This document shows, piece by piece, positions 53,193 to 61,764 of a stretch of DNA of 64,000 nt. A program made the position numbers and the translations under genes. The DNA is from Rhodothermales bacterium (GTDB lineage Bacteria > Bacteroidota > Rhodothermia > Rhodothermales > UBA10348), in assembly GCA_028284865.1 (NCBI GenBank), contig JANQQV010000017.1, positions 186,001 to 250,000 on the forward strand, in the 5' to 3' direction. How positions within the stretch are numbered: position 1 is the stretch's first letter; each line of letters begins with the position of its first letter. The notes under the pieces are model-generated. The model did no database searches, had not been told where the DNA came from, and saw nothing but the letters and a program-made list of their open reading frames with translations.

Positions 53193-54353
53193 ATGAAGCG
53201 AGTCCTTACGTGGGTTGGTGCGCTTCTGACGCTGTTGATCGTGGCTTTTTTTGTTTGGGCTCCCGGGATCGTCGACAATCGAATGAATCCGGTGTTCGAC
53301 CGCGGACCTTACGAGGTCTCGGCTGATATCCAGGCCTTCCACGATTCCCTGCTGATTGTCGACCTCCACGCCGATCAGACGTTGTGGGACCGGGACCTTC
53401 TTGAAAAGACAAATTACGGTCATGTAGACCTACCGAGGCTTCAGGAAGGAGGTGTGGATATTCAGGTATTCTCCGCAGTGACCAAGTCACCTTCGGGTCA
53501 GAATTATGAGCAAAACACCGGTGATTCAGACCGCATAACTAAGCTCGTGATCGGTCAGCTTTGGCCCGTTCGAACCTGGGGAAGTCTTTTGGAACGAGCC
53601 CTGTATCAGGCGGAAAAGCTGCATCGAGCCGATGAAAGCAGTGATGATTTCCGCGTTATCAAGACCAGGAAAGAACTGGACGATTTCCTCCTGGCGCGTC
53701 AGTCGAATCCGAAACTGGTTGCTGGCTTGTTGGCAATTGAAGGTATGCATGCCATGGAAGCGGACATGGCAAATTTCAAGTCATTGTATGATGCAGGCTA
53801 TCGAATGGCATCAACAACACACTTCTTCGACAACGCCATCTCGGGATCAGCTCATGGTACGTCCGGCATGGGCCTGACGCCGATGGGACAGGACCTTATC
53901 GACCGTCAGGTTGCAACCGGCGTGTTGATTGATGTTGCGCACGTTTCCCCGAACGCCATTAATGACATTCTTGAGAGGACCGACGTACCACTGGTCTACT
54001 CACACGGCGGCGTACAAGGGACGTGCCCCGGCCCACGAAATCTGTCTGATGATCACATTCTGGCGATGGCCGAGCGTGGCAGTGTCATCGGAATCGGCTA
54101 TTGGCCGGACGTGCTCTGCGGGGATACCGTTGATGACATTGTCGCAGCAATGAAATACGTGCGGGACCTGACCGGCAGTGTGGACAACATTGCGCTCGGA
54201 TCTGACTTCGACGGTACCGTCCATGTGCTGTTTGACACCGCTGGGCTGGCAGTCCTCACACGGGCGCTGCTGGAAGCAGATTTCACCCGCGACGAAGTTC
54301 GTGCGATCATGGGTGAAAACGCGCTTCGCGTTTTTCGGGAGACTCTGCCCTGA
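53193..54353 (+). CDS. M19 (renal-type) membrane dipeptidase
   Basis: A 386-residue metallo-dipeptidase with an N-terminal membrane anchor or signal (about 5-24). The M19 metal motif appears as VDLHADQTLW, followed by AIEGMHAME (bridging glutamate), STTHFFDN, DVAHVSPN, YSHGGVQG and a GSDFDG near the C-terminus. These enzymes cleave dipeptides, including some with D-residues. The start codon follows the upstream stop without a gap. A hairpin terminator lies after it. Confidence 0.9.
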   Translation: MKRVLTWVGALLTLLIVAFFVWAPGIVDNRMNPVFDRGPYEVSADIQAFHDSLLIVDLHADQTLWDRDLLEKTNYGHVDLPRLQEGGVDIQVFSAVTKSPSGQNYEQNTGDSDRITKLVIGQLWPVRTWGSLLERALYQAEKLHRADESSDDFRVIKTRKELDDFLLARQSNPKLVAGLLAIEGMHAMEADMANFKSLYDAGYRMASTTHFFDNAISGSAHGTSGMGLTPMGQDLIDRQVATGVLIDVAHVSPNAINDILERTDVPLVYSHGGVQGTCPGPRNLSDDHILAMAERGSVIGIGYWPDVLCGDTVDDIVAAMKYVRDLTGSVDNIALGSDFDGTVHVLFDTAGLAVLTRALLEADFTRDEVRAIMGENALRVFRETLP

Positions 54354-54398
54354 CTGAGCTGACACTGCTCGTTCTCCACGACGAGTGTGATCAAAGAA

Positions 54399-54434
54399 AA
54401 AGGGGTTTCCAGCGTGTTTGCCAGAAACCCCTTT
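54399..54434. terminator. Convergent hairpin terminator between dipeptidase and amidohydrolase genes
   Basis: Arms 54399-54409 and 54424-54434 form an 11-bp stem (aaaggggtttc with gaaaccccttt) around a 14-base loop, flanked by an A-run on the left that gives a U-tract on the minus strand. It sits between two convergent gene ends. Confidence 0.65.
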
Positions 54435-54452
54435 CCTGAATGTGGGATCGTT

Positions 54453-55625
54453 CTACCTGACTACCGTACTCACGACCTCGCCATCAATGATGACACCGAT
54501 TGCATGCGTCGTGTACTCAAAGGGATCGCCGTCGTACATGGCCAGATCCGCGTCTTTCCCGACTTCGAGTGAACCCACGCGGTCATCGACGCCCAGGAGA
54601 CGTGCGGCATCGATCGTGATCGAGGCCAGCGCTTCTTCGAAGGTCAGGCCATTCGCGGCCGCGACACCTGCTTCAAAGAGAATCACGCGTGTCTTGGGCA
54701 CGTAAGCTTCAAAACCGCTTTGCAACGCAAAAGGGATCCCGGCATCGCGCAGGTGCGCGGCCGCCTCGAATGTTGCATTCCCTCGCTCACCACCGTGGCG
54801 CGCCATGGTCGGGTGAGTGATCACCGGGACACCCGCAGCTTTGATCTGGTCCGTGACCAGGTAGGCTTCGGATGCAGAGTCGAGCACGATATTGATACCA
54901 AACTCTTCTGCCAGGCGGAGCGTGGTCAGGATGTCATGGGCACGTTCGACCGTCACCAGCATGCGCATGTCACCGTCCAGAACCGCCTTGAAGGCCTCCA
55001 TGCGCAGGTCTGTCCCGCTCTCCGGGTCATAATTCTGGGCCTTGAGAAGTTCGCCGCGTAGCATGGCAATCATCTTCGAGCGGGTACCCGGTGAGCCACT
55101 GCTGGCTCTGGCACCGTTGCCCAGTGTGACCGCTACCATTGTGGCCGGGTCCAGAATGGCTTCCTGGACATCATTGCCAATCGTCTTCACGACCATGGTT
55201 TGGCCCGAGACCAGAACGCCTGGCCCGTGACCGGTATGCATCGTCGTTACGCCGAATCCGCGGACCCACTCAACGAGGGCCTCACGCGGATTATAGGCGT
55301 CGATTGCCCTGAGCTCAGGCTGCATGGGGGAGGAGCGCTCCACCTGGTCCTGATCATGGGGTTGATTCAGATACCCGGCCAGACCAACGACCGTACGTGC
55401 ATCCACAAGCCCTGGCGTGACCACAGCGGCCTCCATGACTTCATATCCGGCCGGTATGTCGAATTGCCCGACGCGCTCGATTTTCCCGTCGCGCATCAAC
55501 ACGACTCCGTTCTCGATCGGGTCTCCGGCCATGGTATAGACCATGTCGCCCTTGACGGCGATCTGTGCGTTCGCGCTCGAGACCAGCAGCAGTGATGCTG
55601 CAACAAGTGATAATAGTGTTCTCAT
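54453..55625 (-). CDS. Amidohydrolase-family protein lacking the HxH metal motif
   Basis: A 390-residue exported protein (signal MRTLLSLVAASLLLVSSANA) related to the gene just upstream. Where amidohydrolases have PGL-D-x-H-x-H it reads PGLVDARTVVG, so the first two metal histidines (positions 77 and 79) are R and V. The VLHHVSDA segment of its neighbour is VLDSASEA here. Other parts of the fold, such as the GSLEVGKDADLAMYDGDP end, are intact. It may be a non-catalytic partner of the upstream enzyme or use other metal ligands. Its start overlaps the upstream stop by 4 bases. Confidence 0.87.
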   Translation of the reverse strand: MRTLLSLVAASLLLVSSANAQIAVKGDMVYTMAGDPIENGVVLMRDGKIERVGQFDIPAGYEVMEAAVVTPGLVDARTVVGLAGYLNQPHDQDQVERSSPMQPELRAIDAYNPREALVEWVRGFGVTTMHTGHGPGVLVSGQTMVVKTIGNDVQEAILDPATMVAVTLGNGARASSGSPGTRSKMIAMLRGELLKAQNYDPESGTDLRMEAFKAVLDGDMRMLVTVERAHDILTTLRLAEEFGINIVLDSASEAYLVTDQIKAAGVPVITHPTMARHGGERGNATFEAAAHLRDAGIPFALQSGFEAYVPKTRVILFEAGVAAANGLTFEEALASITIDAARLLGVDDRVGSLEVGKDADLAMYDGDPFEYTTHAIGVIIDGEVVSTVVR

Positions 55626-56920
55626 TGTCCTGCCTCCCGAACGAGCAAGTGGTCATAGGAAGCCTGATCATCGCTGGCCCCATACCCGCCCGTCGCGTAC
55701 TTCAGGTCTTCCGGATTGGAGCGATCAAAAACCTGTATTCCATCGATCCAGGTTTGCTGGACATGCGTGTAAACCGAGAGGGGATCGCCATTCAGGATGA
55801 TGAAATCAGCATCCTTGCCGGGGGTGAGTGAGCCGAGTTGGTCACCCAGGTCCATCATCTCGGCACCCGCCATGGTCATGCCGTAGAGAGCACCTTCACG
55901 GCTCATACCCGCCCGTACCGCGAGAGCTGCCTGTCGCAGAAAGAATCGCGAATCGGTGATGCCGTCATCGGTGTGAAACCCGACTTTGGCACCAGCTTCT
56001 TCGAGCATGCGTCCCGACTTGAAGTGATTGTCTTTGGCTTCCAGCTTTCCGCCTGGACTGTCGACGCTGATGAGCGATACCCATGCGTCGGCAGCAGCGA
56101 TTTCGTCGGCCACTTTCCAGGCGTCAGAAACGTGGTGCAGCACGACCCGGAATCCGAATTCGTCCGCAAGACGCAGGACCGTCAGAATGTCATCGTGTCG
56201 GTGCGTGTGATGATGGACGATTTTCTTGCCTGACATGGCTTCCAGCAGAGCTTCATACCCCAGATTGACTGGCGGTGGATCTTCTCCCGCCTCGGCTGCT
56301 TTGGCCTTCTTGGCACCGTATTCCTGCGCCTTGATGTACTGGATGCGAACCAGCGATGCAGCCTTGGCGCGCGTACCAGGCCACGGCGAATTGCCCCTGG
56401 GGTTGGTGCCGTTGGCCATCTTGATGCCACCCTGCCACTGACCGTCCTCGTCAAGGATCAACAGACCGTCGATGGTATCGACATCGCGATATTTGACGTA
56501 CAGAGTTTGTCCGGAAAGCAAGTGCCCAGACCCCGACATGATGTTTGCCGTTGTTACGCCACCCGACTGTGCCTTTTGAAAGCCGGCATCACGGGCATTG
56601 ATGGAATCGATGACCCGGACGTCGGGCTGCATGGGCGCGCTGCGGTCGCCACCTTCGACTTCGCCGACGTGACTGTGGGTATCCACCAAGCCTGGCATGA
56701 TGAACATGCCACTGGCATCAATCCGTTCGGCGCGGCGGGGAATGCGCACGTCGTCGGCCGGCCCTACGGCCATGATGGTGCCATCCTCGATGACCAATGT
56801 CCCGTTCTCAATTTCGGGACCATCGATCGGGATGATGTGGGCGCCGACAAAGGCGCGGGTTTGGGCAAAGCCCGGGGAGGTGCAGAGCAGAAGGAGACTC
56901 AGCACGATTAAACGTCGCAT
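55622..56920 (-). CDS. Amidohydrolase-family enzyme (imidazolonepropionase-like)
   Basis: A 432-residue exported enzyme. The signal peptide is MRRLIVLSLLLLCTSPGFAQ. The metal motif DTHSHVGE gives H82 and H84, and the histidine-rich KIVHHHTHRHDDI and VVLHHVSDA supply further ligands; GSLTPGKDADFIILNGDP is the typical end of the fold. The start at 56920 was preferred over an in-frame ATG at 57025. It overlaps the second amidohydrolase by 4 bases. Substrate unknown; cyclic amide or imide hydrolysis in the periplasm is likely. Confidence 0.88.
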   Translation of the reverse strand: MRRLIVLSLLLLCTSPGFAQTRAFVGAHIIPIDGPEIENGTLVIEDGTIMAVGPADDVRIPRRAERIDASGMFIMPGLVDTHSHVGEVEGGDRSAPMQPDVRVIDSINARDAGFQKAQSGGVTTANIMSGSGHLLSGQTLYVKYRDVDTIDGLLILDEDGQWQGGIKMANGTNPRGNSPWPGTRAKAASLVRIQYIKAQEYGAKKAKAAEAGEDPPPVNLGYEALLEAMSGKKIVHHHTHRHDDILTVLRLADEFGFRVVLHHVSDAWKVADEIAAADAWVSLISVDSPGGKLEAKDNHFKSGRMLEEAGAKVGFHTDDGITDSRFFLRQAALAVRAGMSREGALYGMTMAGAEMMDLGDQLGSLTPGKDADFIILNGDPLSVYTHVQQTWIDGIQVFDRSNPEDLKYATGGYGASDDQASYDHLLVREAGQ

Positions 56921-57024
56921 GGATCCTGTGTCATGTGAGAGGAGCCCCACGATACGAATCACCGTATTGGCCGTCCAACATGCCATGTGCTTCCGGATCC
57001 CTATAATCTTCATTAAGGACAACA

Positions 57025-57048
57025 TACTCTTTTATCGTAAATTAGAGT
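57025..57048. promoter_or_regulatory. AT-rich regulatory candidate upstream of the fasciclin gene
   Basis: TACTCTTTTAT at 57025-57035 is the exact reverse complement of the left half-site at 33940-33950 upstream of the ScdA/RIC gene. An ACTCT/AGAGT inverted pair spans 57026-57048. It lies in the 160-base divergent region between an amidohydrolase gene and the fasciclin gene. Confidence 0.35.
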
Positions 57049-57080
57049 CATCAATCCCGCACAACACATCGAATAGGGCA

Positions 57081-57626
57081 ATGAAAACACGCACACTTCT
57101 TGCCGCCCTGGCAGGGCTGCTACTTCTTCTGCCATTCACGGCCTGCCAACAATCCGCTCCGGAAACGACAACGACGGTCGTGAATGAGCCGGATCCATAC
57201 GATTTCAGTCAGAATACGAGGCCGAATGTGCTTCAGATTGCTGCTGAGTCACCTGATCACACCACGCTCGCCGCAGCAATTCGCGCAGCCGAAATGGAAC
57301 CGACCCTGGTCAGCGCCGGCCCATTGACCGTTTTTGCACCCAACGATGCGGCCTTCGCAAAGCTGCCTGAAGGAACTGTCGAGGAGCTGGTCAAGCCAGA
57401 GAATCAGCGGCAATTGCAGCTGATCATCACGTCACATGCTTCGCCCGGAACGTTTACCGGACCGACACTGATTCCAGGTATGAAGATCTACCTGGCAACG
57501 GGGCACTATGTGGACGTCGAAGAACGCGACGGTGACATGTATGTCAACGGAGCCAAGATTCTCGGCACCGTCAGCGCCTCGAACGGAGTCGTCCATGTTG
57601 TCGACACGGTCTTCCTGCTGGACTAA
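57081..57626 (+). CDS. Fasciclin-domain lipoprotein
   Basis: A 181-residue lipoprotein with lipobox LPFTAC (C22) and one fasciclin (FAS1) domain, residues about 50-180. H1-box-like LTVFAPNDAAF and the end GVVHVVDTVFLL are diagnostic. FAS1 domains mediate adhesion or small-ligand binding on cell surfaces. It stands alone, divergent from the amidohydrolase pair and convergent with the YjbQ gene. Confidence 0.92.
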   Translation: MKTRTLLAALAGLLLLLPFTACQQSAPETTTTVVNEPDPYDFSQNTRPNVLQIAAESPDHTTLAAAIRAAEMEPTLVSAGPLTVFAPNDAAFAKLPEGTVEELVKPENQRQLQLIITSHASPGTFTGPTLIPGMKIYLATGHYVDVEERDGDMYVNGAKILGTVSASNGVVHVVDTVFLLD

Positions 57627-57697
57627 CGTCCTCAGAATCCATTGAAGCGCACGTTCGTCGCTTACCAAGCGGCGGGGGAGAGCTGATACACTGGTGG

Positions 57698-58129
57698 TCA
57701 GTCGCGACGCTCACCAAAAAGCGTCGCGGCGATCCGCCGAGCGCCTCCGCGATTGCGGTGTTCGCAGAGATAGATGCCTTGCCAGGTGCCCAACCAGAGA
57801 CGGCCATCACGGACAGGAATCGTCAGTCCGAATCCAGTGAGCGCGCCCTTGATGTGGGCAGGCATATCATCATCGCCTTCCAGCGTGTGGCGATAGTATG
57901 GGGCACGTTCTGGCACCATTTCATCGAAGTGTGCCCGGAAGTCATGCCGTACATCCGGATCAGCATTCTCGTTGAGCGTCAGCGAGGCTGATGTGTGCAG
58001 AATCAGCAGGTGAAGCAGGCCCTGGCCGAACACTTGCAGGTCGGGAATACCGGCCTCGACCTCAGCCGTTACGAGGTGGAATCCCCTTGATCGCGGCCGA
58101 AGAATGATTTCGTGCTGGGTCCAGTTCAT
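57698..58129 (-). CDS. yjbQ: YjbQ/UPF0047 family protein
   Basis: A 143-residue protein with the family signature LHTSASLTLNENADPDV and DDMPAHIKGALTG, and LGTWQGIYLCEHR near the C-terminus; the conserved histidines bind metal in solved homologues. Family members show weak thiamine-phosphate synthase activity, but the physiological role is unclear. It lies 18 bases downstream of the FecR gene on the same strand. Confidence 0.93.
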   Translation of the reverse strand: MNWTQHEIILRPRSRGFHLVTAEVEAGIPDLQVFGQGLLHLLILHTSASLTLNENADPDVRHDFRAHFDEMVPERAPYYRHTLEGDDDMPAHIKGALTGFGLTIPVRDGRLWLGTWQGIYLCEHRNRGGARRIAATLFGERRD

Positions 58130-58147
58130 GACCTCGGGATCGATCGG

Positions 58148-59044
58148 CTATCGAATGGTGTACGGTCCGTCTCCTTCAACGGTACAATCGAGCGTCAGAC
58201 ATACCGACTCCAGAACGGTGCGAATATCCAGCTCAGGAAAGGTAGCCGTCACGCTTCGGGTGATCAGTTCTTCGTTTTCGATCGCGATGGTGACCCCGAA
58301 TCTCCGTTCCAACTCAGCAACAACGTTTGCCAGGGGCGAACGGACGAAGCCGAATCCACCTGCACGCCATGCAAGAGTAGCGGACGTCTGCAAGGAGTCT
58401 TTCGCAACGCCCGTGTCCGGGCGACTTACTGCGGATTCACCTGCGACAAGGATGACGGATCCGGAGGCATTGGACACGGAAACCCGCCCTTCCTCGACGA
58501 AGACCTCCGTCTGATAACCACGGTCGAGAACGTTGAATTGCGTCCCCAAAACCTCTACAGTGGCGTTCTCGGTCTGAATGATGAAGGGTGTGTCCGAGGT
58601 CGCCACATCAAAAAACGCTTCACCGGACAAGGATACCTGGCGGATATCCCCCGAATAAGACCATGCAAGACGCGTGTCGCTGTTCAGCTGGACCTGCGAT
58701 CCGTCGTCCAGTGTCGACGTGATTTGCTCTCCAGCATTCGCCAGGACGATGCGTTCGGACGGCCCGGTCGGTCTGAAGACGAGAACCATAGCCAACACGA
58801 TCGAGGCAGCGACAGCCGTTCTCAGGAAAACGATCCGCGCTTTCTTTCGCTTGTTCAAGCTCAGTCGCCGTTCGAGTCTATCCCAGGCCGCATCCACGTC
58901 AGCACTTGGCTGTGACGATTCGGCCGTTACATCCCACGTGTTCTGTAAGGCATCGTAGTCAATCGGATTGTCGTTAGGAGAAACACCCGATCCATCGGCT
59001 ATTCGCCGGACCATGTCATCGTGCATGTGTTCGTGTTCAGCCAT
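58148..59044 (-). CDS. FecR family anti-sigma regulator
   Basis: A 298-residue single-pass protein: a cytoplasmic N-terminal part (1-80), a membrane helix near 75-92, a periplasmic FecR domain (TLDDGSQVQLNSDTRLAWSY, VLGTQFNVLDRG) and a C-terminal STN-like module (LANVVAELERRFGVTIAIEN). It receives the signal from the outer membrane receptor and controls the ECF sigma factor. It is the third gene of the sigma-receptor-FecR operon, starting 2 bases after the receptor stop. Confidence 0.93.
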   Translation of the reverse strand: MAEHEHMHDDMVRRIADGSGVSPNDNPIDYDALQNTWDVTAESSQPSADVDAAWDRLERRLSLNKRKKARIVFLRTAVAASIVLAMVLVFRPTGPSERIVLANAGEQITSTLDDGSQVQLNSDTRLAWSYSGDIRQVSLSGEAFFDVATSDTPFIIQTENATVEVLGTQFNVLDRGYQTEVFVEEGRVSVSNASGSVILVAGESAVSRPDTGVAKDSLQTSATLAWRAGGFGFVRSPLANVVAELERRFGVTIAIENEELITRSVTATFPELDIRTVLESVCLTLDCTVEGDGPYTIR

Positions 59045-59046
59045 GA

Positions 59047-61764
59047 CTAAAAGCTGCCTCTGCCAACGCGAATCGTGAGTGTGGGAGTAAATCCGAGCAT
59101 CTGGACGTCAGAAAACTGGAGGAGATCGTCGGTCTGGTTGAATCGCCGATAGCGCACGTTGGACCTGTTTCCAACATTGATCAGGGTCAAATCCACTTCG
59201 GTATGGGCGCCCCGGAATTGCGCATGGCGCCTCAGATGTAGATCGAGACGCTCATAGACCGGCAACCGCTGGCCGAGTACCGAACGCGCCGACGTGCCCG
59301 AAACTGCAGTGCCTATCGGGTCAATGCCCCGTGACGTGCCATCAGGAATGACGGCTGGCCTTCCGCTCGCGACAACGATGGAAGACCCAAGCTTCCAGTT
59401 TCCATTGCGCCATTCAATCATGGTCTTCGTCGCATGTGGACGGTCATGCAGCGCCGGGAATGAGGCGCCGTCGTTCAGCCAATCAAACGTGTACTCCACC
59501 CGGGAACGCGTGTAGGATGACCAGGCAACCCAAGGGCCTTTCTTGACCCGTATCTGGGCTTCAATCCCGTTAGCCAGCCCCGATCCCGGCGAATCTCCTC
59601 CCGCGGATTCTGCATTCCTTCCCCGTGAAAGCAGAGCGACGCCTTCGAAGACGTTGCTGAAGGCCTCCAACAGGATTGATACTGATCCTTGATGCCAACG
59701 GACGCCCGTTGAGCGCAGCGTGGAAGCACTCGGTTCGTGATCAGGGATTTCCCAGCGATCCCTCGGTTCTTCCAGTACGTCAACACCGAAGACCCGGAAC
59801 AGGTATTGATGGTGTCGTTCCCAGGATGCCGTCCATGACAGCGATTCCGACACGCTGAACGCACCGCGCAGGCGAGGTTCGACATCGAGTTGATTCGAGG
59901 GGCCGAATCGAACCACCCGGAGGCCTGATGCCACGTCGAAACGCCTGCCGCTCAGGTTCCAGTCCGCATACAATCCCGATATGGATGCCGTTTCGGCCCA
60001 ATCACTGTCTTCGAACAGCTGCTCCACATCATCCAGCCGCTCGGTCAGTCCATCTGATTCTTTGAGCGCCACGCGCTTGAGAAAGCCGCCCATGGACAGT
60101 TCGTGCGATCCGAGGGACATATCATGACCCCAACGCAGTCGACGCTCTTCAACACTGGAGAACGCAAAGCGGTGGGTCTCGAAAAAGTCCTCTGCTTCTT
60201 CCGATCGGCGGTAGTCGAACTGGCTGGAATAGCGGGACAGGGACAGCTGCCAGTGGGTCTGATGGCGATCATTCCAAGCCGTCAGCCATTGGGCGCTCAT
60301 ACCCCTGGAAGACCAGCTGTTATGAATGGGCTCGGATTCCAGAATGGAAAACTCTTCGTCGCAGTCATCCGGATCGCACGGATCGAAATCATCTGCGTCA
60401 TCGTCTTCCGCGTCTGAATCGTCCTCAGGATCCTGGTCATCGATGTCTTCCTCATCCTGCTCCGCATCGTCAAACAGCGAGAATTCCTCTTCGTAAGCCC
60501 GGTCCAGACGGTCTCCGCTCGCATAACCATTCAATGAAAACAGACTTCGGCTTCCCGGGATGATGGCGAGACGGGCGTTGAGGTCCCTGAAAGAAAACCC
60601 GGGCCGGTCGTCTTCGGAACCAAGTACGGAATCGAAATAGGTCCTGTAGGCATTTCGTTGCTCCATGGAAGGGAGGGACGAGCGGGCGGCGACCAGCAGT
60701 CCGGCAGACCTGCCCAGCGGGAAGCGGGTTGACGCTGCTACATGAAGCGGAGAAACCGTTCCAGAAGCGAGAAATCCTCCGAAGGCAGATGCTGGCGCCA
60801 GCTCAACGTAGCCGCCTGTGCGGCCGCCCAGCCGGGACGGGGCGCCGTAGCGATACATGGTTGCGTCTTCCACAGATTCGGGATTGATCGCGGAGATCAT
60901 TCCGAAGAAGTGATCGGTGTTGAACAGCGGAATGCCAGCCCACTCGACCAGCACGTCATCCGGGGTGGCGCCTCGCACGTAAAGGGCTCCCGCTCGTTCC
61001 TCAATATCCTCCACGCCTGGTATTCGACTCAGTCCAATCATGGGATCAGCCCCCGCCACAGACGGAATGGCATCCAGCTGCCGCCCCGTCAACATGGAGG
61101 CTTGCGTCCGCGGGTCGTCGGCCGCAGCAATCGCCCCACCGTGGACGATGACGGCTCCCAATTCCGCCGTTCCGGGTTCAAGCAGGACGGTCGCCGATTC
61201 GTTTTCGCTCAAGGTCGCGGATTTGGACTCGTAGCCGAGGTACCGGACCTCAACATCCCGGGAGTGGCTGACAACGCGCAACGCGAATCGTCCTGCCTCA
61301 TCGGTACTGGTACCGGTATCGCCATGAATCACATGAGCGAACGCGAGAGGCAGGCCGGACTCGGCGTCACGAACGACTCCCGACAATAGCACGCCTTCCT
61401 CCCGTTTCTTCCTGATGACGACCAGTGAACCGGTCTGCAGGATTGCTTCCAACGGCGTGTTTTCCAGGGCCAATGCCATGATCCGCATCGGCTTGCACGC
61501 TTCGCAGCGGACCGTGGCGCGGACCGGATCGACCAGGGCATCGTCGTACACGAATTGAACGGTCGTCTCGCGACTGATTTTGTCCAGTAGCGCGCGTAGC
61601 GGTTCATCGTGCACGTCGACAGTCATCACGGAATCGGCGGCCGCGGGCTGTGCGGCGACGTCAACGGGCATGACAAACAGCGCGAGGGCAAAAGCGAGGG
61701 ACATCGAAGTAGCCAGAAAGTGGGTGTACTTCGAATACGGATATGTCGGTCGGTACCCTACCAT
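59047..61764 (-). CDS. Signal-transducing TonB-dependent receptor with STN domain and acidic insert
   Basis: A 905-residue outer membrane receptor. It has a signal peptide (about 1-39), an STN domain (about 47-120), a carboxypeptidase-like domain (about 125-200) and a plug with VEDIEERAGALYVRGATPDDV (about 251-271). The beta-barrel fills the remainder and ends TLTIRVGRGSF. Residues 433-471 form an extremely aspartate/glutamate-rich extracellular insert with two cysteines (DPCDPDDCDEE). The gene overlaps the sigma gene by 7 bases. The STN domain passes substrate binding to FecR. Substrate unknown; a cation complex is one possibility. Confidence 0.9.
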   Translation of the reverse strand: MVGYRPTYPYSKYTHFLATSMSLAFALALFVMPVDVAAQPAAADSVMTVDVHDEPLRALLDKISRETTVQFVYDDALVDPVRATVRCEACKPMRIMALALENTPLEAILQTGSLVVIRKKREEGVLLSGVVRDAESGLPLAFAHVIHGDTGTSTDEAGRFALRVVSHSRDVEVRYLGYESKSATLSENESATVLLEPGTAELGAVIVHGGAIAAADDPRTQASMLTGRQLDAIPSVAGADPMIGLSRIPGVEDIEERAGALYVRGATPDDVLVEWAGIPLFNTDHFFGMISAINPESVEDATMYRYGAPSRLGGRTGGYVELAPASAFGGFLASGTVSPLHVAASTRFPLGRSAGLLVAARSSLPSMEQRNAYRTYFDSVLGSEDDRPGFSFRDLNARLAIIPGSRSLFSLNGYASGDRLDRAYEEEFSLFDDAEQDEEDIDDQDPEDDSDAEDDDADDFDPCDPDDCDEEFSILESEPIHNSWSSRGMSAQWLTAWNDRHQTHWQLSLSRYSSQFDYRRSEEAEDFFETHRFAFSSVEERRLRWGHDMSLGSHELSMGGFLKRVALKESDGLTERLDDVEQLFEDSDWAETASISGLYADWNLSGRRFDVASGLRVVRFGPSNQLDVEPRLRGAFSVSESLSWTASWERHHQYLFRVFGVDVLEEPRDRWEIPDHEPSASTLRSTGVRWHQGSVSILLEAFSNVFEGVALLSRGRNAESAGGDSPGSGLANGIEAQIRVKKGPWVAWSSYTRSRVEYTFDWLNDGASFPALHDRPHATKTMIEWRNGNWKLGSSIVVASGRPAVIPDGTSRGIDPIGTAVSGTSARSVLGQRLPVYERLDLHLRRHAQFRGAHTEVDLTLINVGNRSNVRYRRFNQTDDLLQFSDVQMLGFTPTLTIRVGRGSF

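Noticed and set aside
57703-57728. 9-bp hairpin at the end of the yjbQ gene as a terminator
   Set aside because: It lies inside the coding end of yjbQ, has an A-rich loop and no U-tract after it on either strand.
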